From Cudoniella acicularis (taxonomy: Eukaryota > Ascomycota > Leotiomycetes > Helotiales > Helotiaceae), in assembly GCA_013054445.1 (NCBI GenBank), contig JAAMPI010000115.1:1-64000 (forward strand): a stretch of DNA of 64,000 nucleotides, in the 5' to 3' direction. Within the stretch, counting starts at the first letter, position 1; each line of letters starts with the position of its first letter. Shown piece after piece: positions 35,007 through 47,031 of this stretch. The translations under genes were made by a program, and so were the position numbers. A model generated the notes under the pieces. The model had not been told where the DNA came from. It searched no databases and saw nothing but the letters and a program-made list of their open reading frames with translations.

Positions 35007-36867
35007 ATGCCTCCCAAGAAGAAACTCAAATTGCTGAGACCATGGCAAGATGTCGCAAAGGAGGCACAAGATTATCGAGATGCGAGCATATCTCGAGTCG
35101 CACCAGGATTACCAGAGGCTTTCGAACGAATCCAATTTTCGGAAGAACTACCGTCAAATTCGACCGAAGTACCAGGGAAAGCACTTCATCCGAGAGACTT
35201 TAAGATTACTCAGTATCTCCCTGAAGAGCTGATCAAGTTGTTGACCTCTAGAGAGTTGAGCGCAGTGGATGTTACTACAGCCTTCCTGCGTCGTGCTAGA
35301 GTGGCTCAAAAACTTGTAAGTCTTGTTGTGGGTCTATACGAATATCATATCAAGTCAAATAACACCTTGGACTAGACGAACTGCACCACAGAACTTCTAC
35401 CCGAACGTGCATTAAATCGAGCAAAGTATCTCGACGAGTACCTCGTGAAGCACAAACGGCCGATAGGACCACTTCATGGCCTGCCAATTAGTGTGAAAGA
35501 GATGATTGGCATGAAAGATTTAGGTTTGAACGCTGGATATGTTGCGTGGTGGGGTAAAGTGGCGACTGAGGATGCCCACGTACTGCAAATATTATGGAAC
35601 GCTGGAGCAGTTTTTCATGCTAGGACGACCCAACCCCAGAGTATGATGCATTTGGAGACCGACAACAATCTTTATGGCGTTACCGTAAATCCATACAATC
35701 GGAATACTTCAGCAGGTGGCAGTAGTGGGGGAGAAGGAGCCTTGATTGGAATGAGAGGCAGCTGTCTGGGAGTTGGAAGTGATATCGGAGGCAAGCTACC
35801 ATGAAAAGACCACCGCAGACCCCGCTAATGATGACAGGTAGTATCCGAAGCCCTGCAGCAAATTGCGGCATATATGGCTTTAAGCCAACAGCCTTCCGTG
35901 TTCCAACGGATGGATGGTGTTCTACTATGGCGGGGGCAGATCCCATCCCTGGAGTAGTTGGACCTCTAAGCACCAGTCTTGAGGGAATCAAGCTTTTCAT
36001 AAAAACAATCATAGCCTCGAAACCGTGGCTAGAAGAACCAGCACTTGCACCACTTCCTTGGAATTGGCCGTCATACAATACTTCAAAGCTCAAGATTGCT
36101 GTAATGTGGCACGACAAAGTAGTCACTCCACACCCGCCAGTTACTCGAGCTTTACAACAAGTTGTCTCTCGCCTCAAAACAATTCCAAATATCGAAATAG
36201 TCGACTGGAAACCATACCTCCATGACGAGGCCTGGGCAATAATCTCGAGCCTCTATTTCGCAGATGGTGGTGCCGAGACTGCTGCAACGATCGCCGAATC
36301 GGGAGAACCTTGGCGTCCTCTTACTGAATGGATCATAAAGGAAAATCCCTGCGTCAAGAAATTGACTCCGCAGAAACTTTACTATTGGCAAGAAGAACGA
36401 GAAGCGTATCGAAAAGAATATGCCAAAGTGTGGAATGAGACTGCTACTGGTCGAAATGAAGCTGGTGAGTTAGAGGGAATGGTCGATGTGATTCTTTGCC
36501 CTGTTGGGCCTGGAGTTGCGCCCGCACACAATACAGCCAAGTATTGGGGATATACTAGCCAGTGGAACCTGCTAGATTACCCTGCTGTGGTTTTCCCCGT
36601 CAGCAGCGTCGACAGATCGAAAGATGCCCAAACCGGAGATTTCAGCCCTTTGACCGATGTTGACGAAGAAAACTGGAAACTCTGTAAGTAAAAGTTACTT
36701 GGCACTAATCAATAATTCACTAATCTTTAGTAGACGAGCCAGACGCATTCCATGGACTGCCAATCTCACTCCAACTCATCGGCCGAAGATTCGAAGACGA
36801 GAAAGTCCTCGCAATTCTGGAATATATCAAGGAGAAGGTCGACCTCCCATTTATCGACTTTCCTTAG
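35007..36867 (+). CDS. Amidase-signature hydrolase (fungal acetamidase/FAAH-like)
   Basis: Four exons (35007-35315, 35376-35790, 35838-36683, 36734-36867) give 567 residues. The Ser-cisSer-Lys triad of amidase-signature enzymes is complete: Lys144 in LPISVKEMIG, Ser219 in GGSSGGEGALIG, and nucleophile Ser243 in DIGGSIR. The 24-residue spacing between the two serines is the same as in FAAH. Enzymes of this family hydrolyse short amides, fatty-acid amides or carbamates; the substrate is unknown. Intron 2 (35791-35837, 47 bases) starts with GCAAGC, a GC-AG intron, and ends just before the nucleophile region. The last acceptor is ambiguous (TAG TAG); the second gives Tyr and the better alignment. 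Confidence 0.9.
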
Positions 36868-38711
36868 CTAAAATTAAGAATACTTACTATATTGAGATTA
36901 TCCTCTGGTAGCGAATAAGAGGTTTAAAGCCTTGGTCAATCACTCGCTTCTTCGTTCTTGCCGTCCTTGTTTTGGTAACTTCAAGCGAATTGCGCTTGCC
37001 ATTGATGGGTGCGAATGTTAAGGCAAGTTGTAGCGATTTCCTACCTGAGTCTTTCTCTCGTCGTGCTTTCCATTCTTGCATAGAGGTTTGCGTGGAAAGT
37101 CGTCACGACCAGCTATGCTCATAATCGTGCCTTCCCTTTTTCGAGTAGACTTCCATAAGGAAAGTATTCGCGACTCCGGCTAGTTGCTTCTGCTGCGAGC
37201 AACTTTCCCGTGCTCGTGGTCGCAGTTTCTCTTTTGCACACATAACCACATGCTGCAATTTCTATATTTTTATTCAACTTAACTGTAGGGAATGTTGATA
37301 TCGTCTGATGATCCCATGACCTACAACACGCTGGATTTCAGTTGTTTCCAGAGCCCAGGAAAAGGCTTTTGCCGGCGAGAATATGAGATTCCAAGATTTT
37401 GTGGTCTTGAATCCTGTCAAAAATTTGAACGAAAACAAAATAAGAGCTTGAAGTACTAAGTTTCTTCTGTTTTCATACAATTGGCATAGTATGGTGTGCA
37501 ACACTGGAAAATGAAGTGTTCTTAACTTGGGAGACTAAATTAGAGGCCCATTCTGAGAGATGCGCAGTTTCTTCACCTAAGGTATCTACCAGAACGCCTG
37601 TTCATCGCTACAACATTGAACAGGCAGGTTTCTTTGCGATACGAGCTTTGAAGTGCAGGAATCAGAGCGAACTTGTATCAATGTCTTTGCGGTCATTGGG
37701 TGATAAATAACCTGTGCTGCTGTAGGTTTTCGCGATTCGAGGAGGTAAACGAGGACGCGACTGTGAAGAAGACGAGGAGTGTTGGGGTAATGCTCATAAG
37801 TACTTAGTGAGTCCTGTAGCGCATATATTTGAGACCAGCTGGCCTGTGCTTGTTTCAGGGGCTCGGTCTCTTTTAAATTTCATTTCCTAGCCTCATCCCA
37901 TCATTCTTCTCTCTTTCATCCTCAAACCTTCCTTCATCAAAAACAACACCCATACCTTTAACGTCTCGTATATACTAGCCTCTATAGCCATTCAATTTGC
38001 GCGCCCAGAACTTTGACATGAGATGGATTCCGAATTGTGGCCTGCTGATACGACCAAATCGACCTCGAGTGGAGTGCCCGCAGCAAGGAGAAAGTTTCCT
38101 CGAATCCAAAAGGTCAAGAGGGTAGATATTTTTTACACTTTTTCTTGTCTCGCACAGCGTGTAAGTCTTTGGTCTTTGACAGCGAGCTATGGACCGTACC
38201 TGCCCAAGTAGTTTTGGCGATTCTTCGTGTCGTGAATTCCTCTCGCGAGTAGTTGCCCTCACTCGCTTCGGGCTTCACTTCCACAGCAGAAACCGCACTC
38301 AAAGGAATCATCCCCTTATTTCCTTCCTGCGTTGGATTAAACAAGCCTCCCAGGTTTTCGGTTTCCAAAACGTCCAAGAGCCGATCTAGTCTTCGTCTAG
38401 AAACACTTCGCGAACATCCTCGCAGCCAAGAAGAGCTTCCAAGAATCTGATTCAAAAAACAGAAAGTCTACCGAGATGTATGATCAGGAGTTTGTACTAC
38501 TCAAGCCACGTGGAAATTCCTCATTTCATTGGATAGGAACTCCCGTCTCCGCAAACCGGCCTCTCTAGATCGGACGTGGGGTAACACATCGGCGGGGTTT
38601 GTGGCGGAATGCGACCGCAGAACCCCACTTCATTCAAACCTCTTTAACTTCCATTTCTCCTCAGCACCCCTCGTTCACAGCTTTAGTTTGGAGTCCTAGA
38701 AGATAGATAAG
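36868..38711. other. Intergenic region with a possible small minus-strand gene
   Basis: No confident gene lies between the amidase and the SDR. On the minus strand, 38449-38150 has coding-like sequence (DVLETENLGGLFNPTQEG, then AVEVKPEASEGNYSREE). A second piece near 38110-37975 could be joined by a GTAC...AG intron. No good upstream ATG was found (the frame opens at TTG), so this is only a possibility. Confidence 0.3.
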
Positions 38712-39883
38712 ATGAGGAGAAGTCTCAGTTTGAGGGGGCTCGTTCCTCTTCTCACCCAAAATCTCTCGAGAACTTCCTGCGTCTCTCAATTGGCAATTCC
38801 TGCTTCTCAAACACACTTCAAAGCTACACATCAGTTCAGAATGGTCAGCAACGGTAGCAGTGGTAGCAAGGGAAAATACTCAAGCACGGCGGTTACGAAA
38901 GATTATGGGAAGAGAACAGTCATTGTAACTGGTTCTTCACGAGGAATGTGAGGAATCCCAATTGCGGGAAATACCCAGCTTTCAATTAACCAGACTCATA
39001 GAGGAAAAGCGATTGCTATCCGACTTGCAGAAGATGGATACGATGTTTGCATCAATGATATTGCTGCAAACCAGGTAGGAATTGACGAGGTGCGTGCCTC
39101 TGGATATTTCCTTGACTTTCAAGACTCAATTCCGAACCTCTTCTAAGATTTCCGACACTAATAACTTCCCCAGACCGTAAAGGAAATCCAAGCTCTAGGC
39201 CACAAATCTTACGGTCATGCCGCCGACGTCTCAAAGCTCTCCGAGGTTGAAGGGCTCATCTCAGCCGCCGTCGAGAAGCTCGGCCCTCTCAATGTCATGA
39301 TTGCCAACGCCGGCATCGCACAAGTGAAAGCCCTGCTCGATTTGTCCGAAGGCGATGTCAGGAGAATGTTTGAAATCAACGTCTTTGGAGTTTTCAATTG
39401 CTACAGCGCTGCCGCAAAACAAATGATCAAGCAGGGAGATGGAGGGAAGCTCATCGGTTGTGCTAGGTTTGTTTTCCTCGCATATTTTCAATCAAGGAAA
39501 GGTGCTAATAAAAATTCGGGAACAGTATCGTGGCATTCAAACCATTTGCTATGCTTTCCCATTACTCTGCCTCAAAATGGGCTGTGCGAGGCTTCACACA
39601 AGCATTTGCTATGGAAATGGCAGAGCACAATATTACCGTCAATGGATACGCGCCTGGAATTGTCGGGACTGCAATGTGGGATTTGATTGATGAAGAGCTT
39701 GGCAAGAAAACAGGAGCAAAGAAAGGAGATACGATCAAGAAGTATACCAGTGACTTGATTGCGCTTGGAAGGACGAGTGTTCCGGAAGATGTGGCGAAAA
39801 CTGTATCGTATTTGGCGAGTCCAGACAGTGATTACATGACGGGACAGACTTTGATCATTGATGGTGGGATCCAATTTAGCTAG
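38712..39883 (+). CDS. SDR oxidoreductase, diacetyl/acetoin-reductase-like, with N-terminal presequence
   Basis: Four exons (38712-38947, 39002-39089, 39174-39466, 39526-39883) give 324 residues. The core has TGSSRGMGKAIA (built across intron 1), ANAG, the catalytic YSASK, and a C-terminal VPEDVAKTVSYLASPDSDYM stretch that closely matches bacterial and fungal acetoin/2,3-butanediol dehydrogenases (budC type). It should reduce a small ketone such as diacetyl with NAD(P)H. The first ~43 residues precede the core, are rich in Arg, Ser and Leu and almost lack acidic residues, so they resemble a mitochondrial targeting peptide. A second ATG at codon 44 (MVSNGSSG) would give a cytosolic form. All introns are GT-AG. 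Confidence 0.88.
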
Positions 39884-41228
39884 ATGGAAGGGTAGTGAGA
39901 TAGATGTTTGGTTTACGGAATTCGAGGCACAGTCAATGTTTTAATGCAATGAGAACTTGGAAAATTTCTGCAGGATCTGGAATTGCGGGCAGGAACTTCA
40001 CTTTACCAACTTCACCGTAAAGTTGAGCATTAGGCAAAAATAAGCAAGTAAAACAACACTAATCAAAGCATACTGCGACACAAGTAGCCATTAAGGTTTG
40101 AATTGCCCCTCTCCGTTGGCCCTTCTTAGTTTACACCAGAACCAAAAAAATCCAGGATCCAAACAAATAATCCAGTTCTACTCCTACTTCTCTCGTGTGG
40201 TGAATGCATCACGAGATGCGAAAAAGTGAACCCTCCCTCAGAGCCACTGACTTTTAATCATTACTATCGACATACCTCAGAATGTCAGCCTACGAGACTT
40301 TTATAAACTCTCGTTTTACAATTAATTTCTTTTGGCTTTGTTCTAACCTATATTTACTTCCCAAATCGGTATCTCTTAGCTACCCACGAGTCTGCTGTCT
40401 TAAGTTAAAGACACCATAGTTTCTTCTAAATTATTTAGCCTTTGATTTTGCTGTTGGTTGCTAAACATTTCTATTTTTCTTCTCTTTTACCTTTTTTTGC
40501 TTATTCACTTTCTTTATAAAAATATTTAAAAATACATTGAAAATCTCGTGAAAACTTTCGTGTTTTCTGCTTAAGAAAGGATATAGCCTACTTATTTCAT
40601 TAACTGATCAGCACCTAACCGTTATGTTTCGTGGCTCAGAACTCGGATTTTGGGACTTAGTGTCTTAAAAAAAGAAGCGTAGACATCAAGTCAAAGACTC
40701 CTTAGCTATCCTACCGAGGTTCAAGCACGCACCCCTGTAAGTTTACAGCCTTGGTAGTGCTGTATTAGTGAATCGGCTAGTGTATAGCAGTATCTTTATA
40801 TCGAGAACGATAGTGTTAATAATCGGGCCGAGTGAGACAAGAGGTTAAGGTCTGCTCGAGGAGTGAATTGCGGGTAAGCAGTTCCTGCCCTCGATTTCTC
40901 AAGAACAAATTTTCTCTTTAAAAAATGCAAAGTGACAGATTCACAAAAACTTCGCACCAATTTCACAGCACTTGTGTGCTCATTACTTGCATCTTACACG
41001 CACCTACAACTGTATTTTTCTATAACAATTCTTCAACCCTTAGATCGGGAGGCTATTTCTGCACTTTCTTCAAAATCTAGACTTGTCAATTTCGCGTCTT
41101 CTTGGTAAGGAGACACTTCCAGGTCAATCCTATTACTGACTCTCCTTTTTTTCTAGTCTCGATCCTCATCCTTCCTCCTCCTCTCCACGAAACCTCCTGG
41201 GCACTTCAAACGCTACTACACAACCACC
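39884..41228. other. Intergenic region before the orphan gene array
   Basis: No gene is seen in 1.3 kb. T-rich runs occur at 40300-40560. The leader before the ATG at 41229 is CT-rich. No RNA gene was recognised. Confidence 0.4.
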
Positions 41229-42134
41229 ATGTCTTCCAAAAACGAAACCTGCGCAACACGAAAATACATCCCCTCTATTTTCCAAAACCTCCTCAGCGCC
41301 ACCTCCCCCGCAATATCTTCCCTGGATCAAGACTTCAAACCAATTGTCGGGTTCAATAATAGCAACAACAACCTAAATGCCAGCAGTAACAATAAATTAA
41401 ACGGAAATGGTGGAAGTGTAGAAAACAAGAAGCTCGACAAAGGAAAAGGAATCGATCGTAATATTCACCCTAATTACGATCGTTACTTGTTTTCTCATAG
41501 AATAAGCACAAGAGCGAAGGAGGAGAAGCCGGAACCAGTCCACTGGCTGGCAGACATCATAGCTGAAATGAAGCCCACCCCGGTTGTGCCTACACCTCCC
41601 CTACCTTCAGAACCATTTCCCACCGCTAAGGATAGTCCTTTCGCTTACTTTGGAGTGAGGAATCCGGAGAACGTCGCGTCTCTGGAGTCGGTTTCTCGTC
41701 CGTATCAGCCGGAGGTGATTCGGCGGGGTTTTAAGGAAGCGAAGGGGTATTGGGGGTGGAGGGCGAGGGAGAAAAATAAACAGGAGGAGGAGGAGGGGGA
41801 GGAGAAGAAACAGCAGGAAGAGGAGAAGCAAGAGGGAGCCAAGAAAAAGGGGGACAATGAAGAGCAGGAGGAGGCTAACACCTGTCAAGCAGGCTTGTTT
41901 CGATGTTCCCTCCGCCGTGGCCTTAAGCTTCTCTTTGAGAAACCCAGCCACTCCAACCACCCCACAAGAGAGCTCATGCTGGGTGGAAGAAGAAAAACAA
42001 GCTTCTCTCCCGCAACACTCACATTCGTTCCGAAGAATCCTAAGAAGCTGGTGGGGCTCCTGAAGAGCGTTTTCTTGGAGGATGATGAACTTGAGAGCTT
42101 TTTCAGATTTTCTGGATCGCCTTCAAAACGTTAG
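41229..42134 (+). CDS. Orphan protein with Asn-rich and Glu/Lys-rich segments
   Basis: A single exon of 301 residues starts at ATG in a good context (accaccatg). I recognise no family. An Asn-rich stretch (residues ~40-65) is followed by a proline-rich region, a highly charged Glu/Lys/Gln helix (~175-215, likely coiled coil), and a basic C-terminal part. There is no signal peptide or membrane segment. It is the first of seven consecutive plus-strand genes lacking known domains. The CT-rich leader and sustained open frame support a real gene. Confidence 0.6.
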   Translation: MSSKNETCATRKYIPSIFQNLLSATSPAISSLDQDFKPIVGFNNSNNNLNASSNNKLNGNGGSVENKKLDKGKGIDRNIHPNYDRYLFSHRISTRAKEEKPEPVHWLADIIAEMKPTPVVPTPPLPSEPFPTAKDSPFAYFGVRNPENVASLESVSRPYQPEVIRRGFKEAKGYWGWRAREKNKQEEEEGEEKKQQEEEKQEGAKKKGDNEEQEEANTCQAGLFRCSLRRGLKLLFEKPSHSNHPTRELMLGGRRKTSFSPATLTFVPKNPKKLVGLLKSVFLEDDELESFFRFSGSPSKR

Positions 42135-42806
42135 GTGGTGGATATATGGTGAGGCCATCATCAAGCACTTGCTATTGTGGTGTGCTTGCTGGCCTTCAAT
42201 GGTATTTCCGGTTGAAGTTGGAGGATCGCTCATACTCCTTAATAAGGAAGCACTGTTGAATCTACTGCGGCTGGTGCCAGTGCAAATGAGGCTGCTGGGA
42301 GCTTTTCTGTAACGTTATCTCCGAACTGGTCTGGTTAATGACGCCGACGACTTTACAAACTGTACAATACGGGAATAAATCTGGGCATAAATCGGGGCAT
42401 CTCTCGTCCTTCAAGTATATCCTTTGACTGTGTGGGGTTTCTTTAGTTAGATTAGCTTTAGTATAACAAAAACTTACCATATCTCACTAGATAATATTTC
42501 CCTTTATTCTCTGTTTTTTTCTGTTGTTTGACCTCTGCGAAACTATGTTTCAGAGAGCAATTGAAGTCTCATGCCGTCTCTTTTATCAAGTTCACTTCTG
42601 AGTTGCGCACTAAGATCGAGGTTAACTTTTGTAGTGAATTCACGTTTCAAATCTTTTCCTCTTCGAGCTCCTTCCACACCACGCCACACTACCTTCGTTC
42701 TTTTTGCTGCTACGATTGTACTCGAAACTTCTCTTCTTTTAGATAAGAAAAATCCTTGTTTCGTCCCTCTGCGAGATCTTGTCTCATTAAAAAATTGTTT
42801 AATAAG
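42135..42806. other. Intergenic region within the orphan array
   Basis: No second gene is supported. Open frames around 42528-42852 on both strands overlap each other and have no domain. Pyrimidine-rich sequence precedes the next ATG. Confidence 0.4.
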
Positions 42807-43723
42807 ATGCCGGGAAATAGATCGGAGGAAAGCCGGGCTGCAGCCCCTGTGAACCCCCTTCCGGTAAGACTTTTCATCCTTATAAATAAACAAACGTTCA
42901 AGTCCAGCTGACAGTATATGGAAAAAAGACAATGCATAAAAAGATGTTGTGGGAGTTGGTCGAAGCGGAGCCTGGTGCTGCTGGCGCTCCCTTGTGCCGG
43001 ATCGTTCTTCGGGACAACAACTATCAATTTTACGACGTGAAAGTCGACTCGCTCAACGAAGAAGGGCGAATAGATATTATAACAACCTCTCCGATCCCCA
43101 GTCCTTCCTCTCGCGGACAACTTAAGAGAGAAATTAAGAAGATAAAGGTTTGGGTTGCGTTCGGACGAACCAACCACAACTGCATTTTACCATTCTTCGA
43201 GCAACAAAAACTCGACCTCAACATGGCGCCAATCGCCCATCCAACAGTCGCTGCCGCTCTCCATACGGCTTTCCTCCGTTTCCTGGCTCAAAAAGCACTC
43301 GACCATAAAGGAACGGGCAACAACCGCTGCAAGATCATTCGAGCAAAGCCGAAGAAGGAAGATAACTGGGGCGAATGGAAGGAGGATACCCCTGGAGGAA
43401 GTGGAGGAATTGGAAGCACGTTGTGGGGTGGAGAAGTTCAGGGCGAAGTTGGCATCAAAGCCGAATACGTTGAAGTTGCCTGGTCCGACATCAAGCTTCT
43501 GAGCCACAAGGGACTGGGAAAGTACCGCTGCGCCAAGCCAAGTTTACTGCGATGGTGCTTGACATTCGAGGAATCTGAGGGTGAAGGTGAGGAAGGAAAA
43601 ATGCAATGCATCGAGGAAGAAGCCAAAAGCGAAATGCTTGGCATGGAAAGCGCTGGTGTGGAATATCTGGAGGAAGGGGCTATTACAGAAGTAGAAGGAG
43701 CAATAGAAGAGATTGCACTCTAA
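42807..43723 (+). CDS. Orphan protein, two exons, acidic C-terminus
   Basis: Exons 42807-42863 and 42908-43723 give 290 residues; a GTAAGA donor and CCAG acceptor join them in phase 0. The alternative ATG at 42932 would miss the first exon. No family is recognised. The middle (PLCRIVLRDNNYQFYDVKV, then KIKVWVAFGRTNHNCILPFF) looks like a folded beta-rich domain. A Gly/Trp-rich linker follows, and the tail is Glu-rich. There is no signal peptide. The short first exon (19 codons) and small intron (44 bases) recur in neighbouring orphan genes. Confidence 0.6.
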
Positions 43724-44173
43724 TGCAAACTTCAAATATTCACCAACTACATAAGACAAGTAGTTTGACGACAGAAACCTTTTTATAACGACATATAACG
43801 ACTGACGACGGAGGAAACTGGGGGGATGATCAAATTATATTGTTGGAATTATTGTATAATATTTTCCTTTTAGGGGATGTAGAATTCTTCTAGTTCAGCC
43901 GGGCGCAATCTGAATGGTGGTTTGTGAATCATGGTTCCTGGTAACCTAATTCATAATCATACACTGAAATGACTTCATAAGTTCGTAATAATTATTCTAT
44001 GCCTTGTGACTGATACTTATAAAAAGAAGAATGCTCCTTGATTTCTTTCTGACATTTTCTTCTCTACTCTACAACCAATTTTCCCAACGCCCCTTCCTGA
44101 TTACTCCCAACCTTGTTCCTTCCTCACTTATTTGATTCTCTCCTTTGCATCTAAAATTCACCAACCTAACTAC
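43724..44173. other. Intergenic region with TATA box of next gene
   Basis: TATAAAA lies at 44018-44024, about 150 bases before the ATG at 44174. A CT/CA-rich leader (44041-44170) follows. No gene is seen. Confidence 0.45.
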
Positions 44174-44992
44174 ATGATGGCTGCTTCCTCACTAAACACC
44201 TCGGTTGCAGTAACCACTAATATTCTTGAGAAAAATATTGCAGACCTTGCCATCACCCACCCTGAAGAGTGTGTCACAGTACCAGAGACAATCAGCAACT
44301 TCTCCGAGGCCAGCAGTCAAGACTCAGCATCCCCATCAGGAGAGAGCGCCACAAATCCTGAGTCTCCCAAGTCCGAAACCTCCGAGTACGACAGAATCGT
44401 CGCCATGCTCCGAGATAGCAGCTCTGAGAGGTCCACAAGTCCAGGGTCTTCTAGCAGCTCCGGCTATAACAGACTCGTCGGCATGCTTCGAAAATCTGCC
44501 AAAGCACCCTGCGGATACTCCTCTTCCGAATCCTCTTATAACACGGCCGCCGAACCCCCAAACACAGAAACTGCCACAGTAGGAGAAGCATTTATAGTTG
44601 GCGCACGAACAACTGGTCCGCAGACCCCGCAGACCACAGCAGCACCGATACATCCTGGAGAGAGCTCCACAGGGGGACAAGCTTTCACGATGGTCTCTGG
44701 TGTCCCTAGGCCTGTTCCAACAGGGCCTAAATTCTTTAGACGCCGACGCAAAGGCAAGGGTCGCGCTCAACAGCAAGCACAAGATCAAACTCAAGCCGAA
44801 TTTGCCACCAGCGCGCAAAAAGTTTTCTCTCCCCTGGCTGCGCCTTTTTTCCCCGGCTGCGCTTGGAATAGCCTGGACGTGGAAGCTAACGGATGGGCCG
44901 CAGCAATGGAGCTTCAAGGATGGGCATGGCCAAGAGTGGTTAGCAGTACATCGCCTTACGTCTGGCTTCCGCCAGAAAAAGTGCAATGGTAA
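44174..44992 (+). CDS. Orphan Ser/Pro/Thr-rich protein
   Basis: A single exon of 272 residues starts at ATG 44174. The longer frame from 44132 begins with TTG. No family is recognised. Two short related units, EYDRIVAMLRDSSSE and GYNRLVGMLRKSAKA (about residues 70-110), suggest an internal duplication within a Ser-rich, probably disordered region. A basic patch FFRRRRKGKGR near residue 190 could be a nuclear localisation signal. The C-terminus is Trp-rich (WAAAMELQGWAWP). An upstream TATA box supports transcription. Confidence 0.55.
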   Translation: MMAASSLNTSVAVTTNILEKNIADLAITHPEECVTVPETISNFSEASSQDSASPSGESATNPESPKSETSEYDRIVAMLRDSSSERSTSPGSSSSSGYNRLVGMLRKSAKAPCGYSSSESSYNTAAEPPNTETATVGEAFIVGARTTGPQTPQTTAAPIHPGESSTGGQAFTMVSGVPRPVPTGPKFFRRRRKGKGRAQQQAQDQTQAEFATSAQKVFSPLAAPFFPGCAWNSLDVEANGWAAAMELQGWAWPRVVSSTSPYVWLPPEKVQW

Positions 44993-45600
44993 CTCTAAGG
45001 CAGCCATCCATGCGGGTAATTAAGACGTGGGCGGAGTCTAGTGTTCTGAGTGGGAAAAGGAATCACAATAAGACAGACAATCTGCGAGTATGGGATTCCG
45101 GGGTCTGGGCAGGCACTGAAAAGGGGTTTGATCACATTGTCTCCACCTCTTCAGAGTCTGCCACAATAGCACAGACACCGTTGGGTTATTACTTAACTGT
45201 ATTCTAGTTGGGTGTTAGATTTAAAGGGGCTTTGGGGTTGATTTCGTTTAGTATTCCTAACATGGACTTTGTATTTAATCACAACTATCAATCCATATAT
45301 TTTCAAAAGCGTAGTGTCAGAATACCTCTCCTGCTGTGAATAATTATGGGATCTAAATAGTGCCCAGTCAGTAGTCATATATTTACAACTAACCCTTCGA
45401 AAATAATGTGAGTGATACCTAAGGCAAAGTAAACAAAAGCGCTGTGCTAAAGTGAATCCGGCAGTCGTTTCATAGCGAGTCACTGTCAGAAGCTGGTCTA
45501 TACGACATTTTCATATATCTAGATCGGTTATTTCTCGCAAAAGCGAGGCCTTTTCTTTAAGCAACAACAGGAATAAAAACAGGAACAACCAACCTTCAAC
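44993..45600. other. Intergenic region within the orphan array
   Basis: No gene is seen. It runs from the previous 3' end to the short leader (caacatg) of the next gene. Small frames have no support. Confidence 0.4.
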
Positions 45601-46280
45601 ATGAATTCAGACGGAAGCAGAGACGGAATGGGCCAGATGGCTCAAACGGGAGGAGAAGGAGGGCTAGAAGAGGGGAGCCGGGACGGTGGTAGGTTATAAT
45701 GTCCCACAGTAGCAGAGATATTATTCTAACTTCTCAAGGAGTACTTTTGCCAGTAATGGTAAAAGGAGGACTGGGGCTTGTGGAAAGGGAGGAAAAGGAG
45801 GACGACGACGACGACAAGGATGAAGAGGATGACGATGACGGAGAATTTGAAGACGTGCCCTTGGAAGACCTCGAGGCTATCGAGGCAAATCTGCCGGAGC
45901 TCTCTCCCCCCTCTGGCCCACCACCACCTCCTCGCCCCGCTCCGGCCTTGCTAGCCAACCGGCCAATGAACCGCCAGGACTTGCTCTACCATGAGCACCA
46001 ACGGCAAGCCCAATTGCTGAAGCGTCGGATAGAGGTGGGCGAGATGTACGACGCAGGTTTCGAGATGGTTGAGGCTGTCGTTACAGATGGCGAAACTCTG
46101 TTGTCAGATGATCGACGATTCGTACGCTTCCGGGTTGTGGAGCCAAGTCCGTTGCGCCGCTGCTGGCAAGCAGCAGAGACGACCAAAAACTTCGCTATTG
46201 TTGCAGATTCGGAGGAGGAAGTTGAGGAAGCCGAAAAGGCTGAGGAGGGAGAGGGAGAGGGCGAATGGGAGATGTTTTGA
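45601..46280 (+). CDS. Orphan acidic protein, two exons
   Basis: Exons 45601-45688 and 45739-46280 give 209 residues. A 50-base intron with GTAGGT donor, TCTAAC branch site and AAG acceptor links them in frame. The first exon is Gly-rich. A Glu/Asp run follows near residues 47-65, then a proline stretch (PPSGPPPPPRP), a helical basic region (YHEHQRQAQLLKRRIEVGEM) and a second acidic tail. No family is recognised and there is no targeting signal. An unspliced reading could start at ATG 45699 instead, giving 193 residues. Confidence 0.55.
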
Positions 46281-47031
46281 CGAATGAGAAGCTATCAGAG
46301 TTGGAGAAGCTGGACTTTGGATACAAACTTCGGATGTAGTGAGTGAATTCCACGAGATGCCGATGTATATCAAGAATGATTGGCTAGAGGACCTTAGACA
46401 CGCTTGATGATTGAGTGTCGGATTTGTGCGAGAACAAACTCGCAGGGATCACTTAACGAGATCCGCCACAAGAATACTAAAGACATGTTCACTACCTGAA
46501 AATCTGACACCTTTTGACGTGAATTTCAATTCATTGGTGCTCTTTGTGCTCTATAATGTCGTTGTTTGTTACTATTTTAAGGCAGATTCACAAGCTTGGC
46601 GTCCCCTTTTTTGTCCGCTTAGCGAGCTTGTTTCAATCCATGTAAACCGAATCCTTGGGACCCGTCTCAGCCCAGTCTAGTTACAATTCAATCCGTTCTT
46701 CTCTCTCCACCTTTAGTGCGTCGCTCTGTAAGCCCATTCTAAGCATATATTTCCATAGAAATTTTTCCACAGGTCCTTCATGGCCGCTTCGCGTCCTCAT
46801 GCAACAACACATAGTCAAGAATCGACTACCTCCTTCTAACAGCTGCACCCACTTTCTGACAACTCCTGTTAATTAGAAATCGCCTTTCTCCAGAATCTTG
46901 AGTAGCAGCCAGCACTTTCGAAATTCCTCAAACCACGGCTTTCTCCATCAGCAAGTCGTGTGTAGCCAACCAGTTCCTCAGCAACACACTCCCGAAACAC
47001 AACACTTCAGCAGATCCTTTCAATAAGAATA
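46281..47031. other. Intergenic region within the orphan array
   Basis: No gene is seen in about 750 bases. A CA/CT-rich leader precedes the ATG at 47032. Confidence 0.4.

Noticed and set aside
41607..41960. Leu-rich minus-strand frame that looks like a membrane protein
   Set aside because: It is the antisense shadow of the Glu/Lys-rich region of the plus-strand orphan gene.
44336..45007. Cys-rich minus-strand frame of 223 residues
   Set aside because: It is antisense to the Ser-rich orphan gene; the plus strand has an ATG, TATA box and leader.
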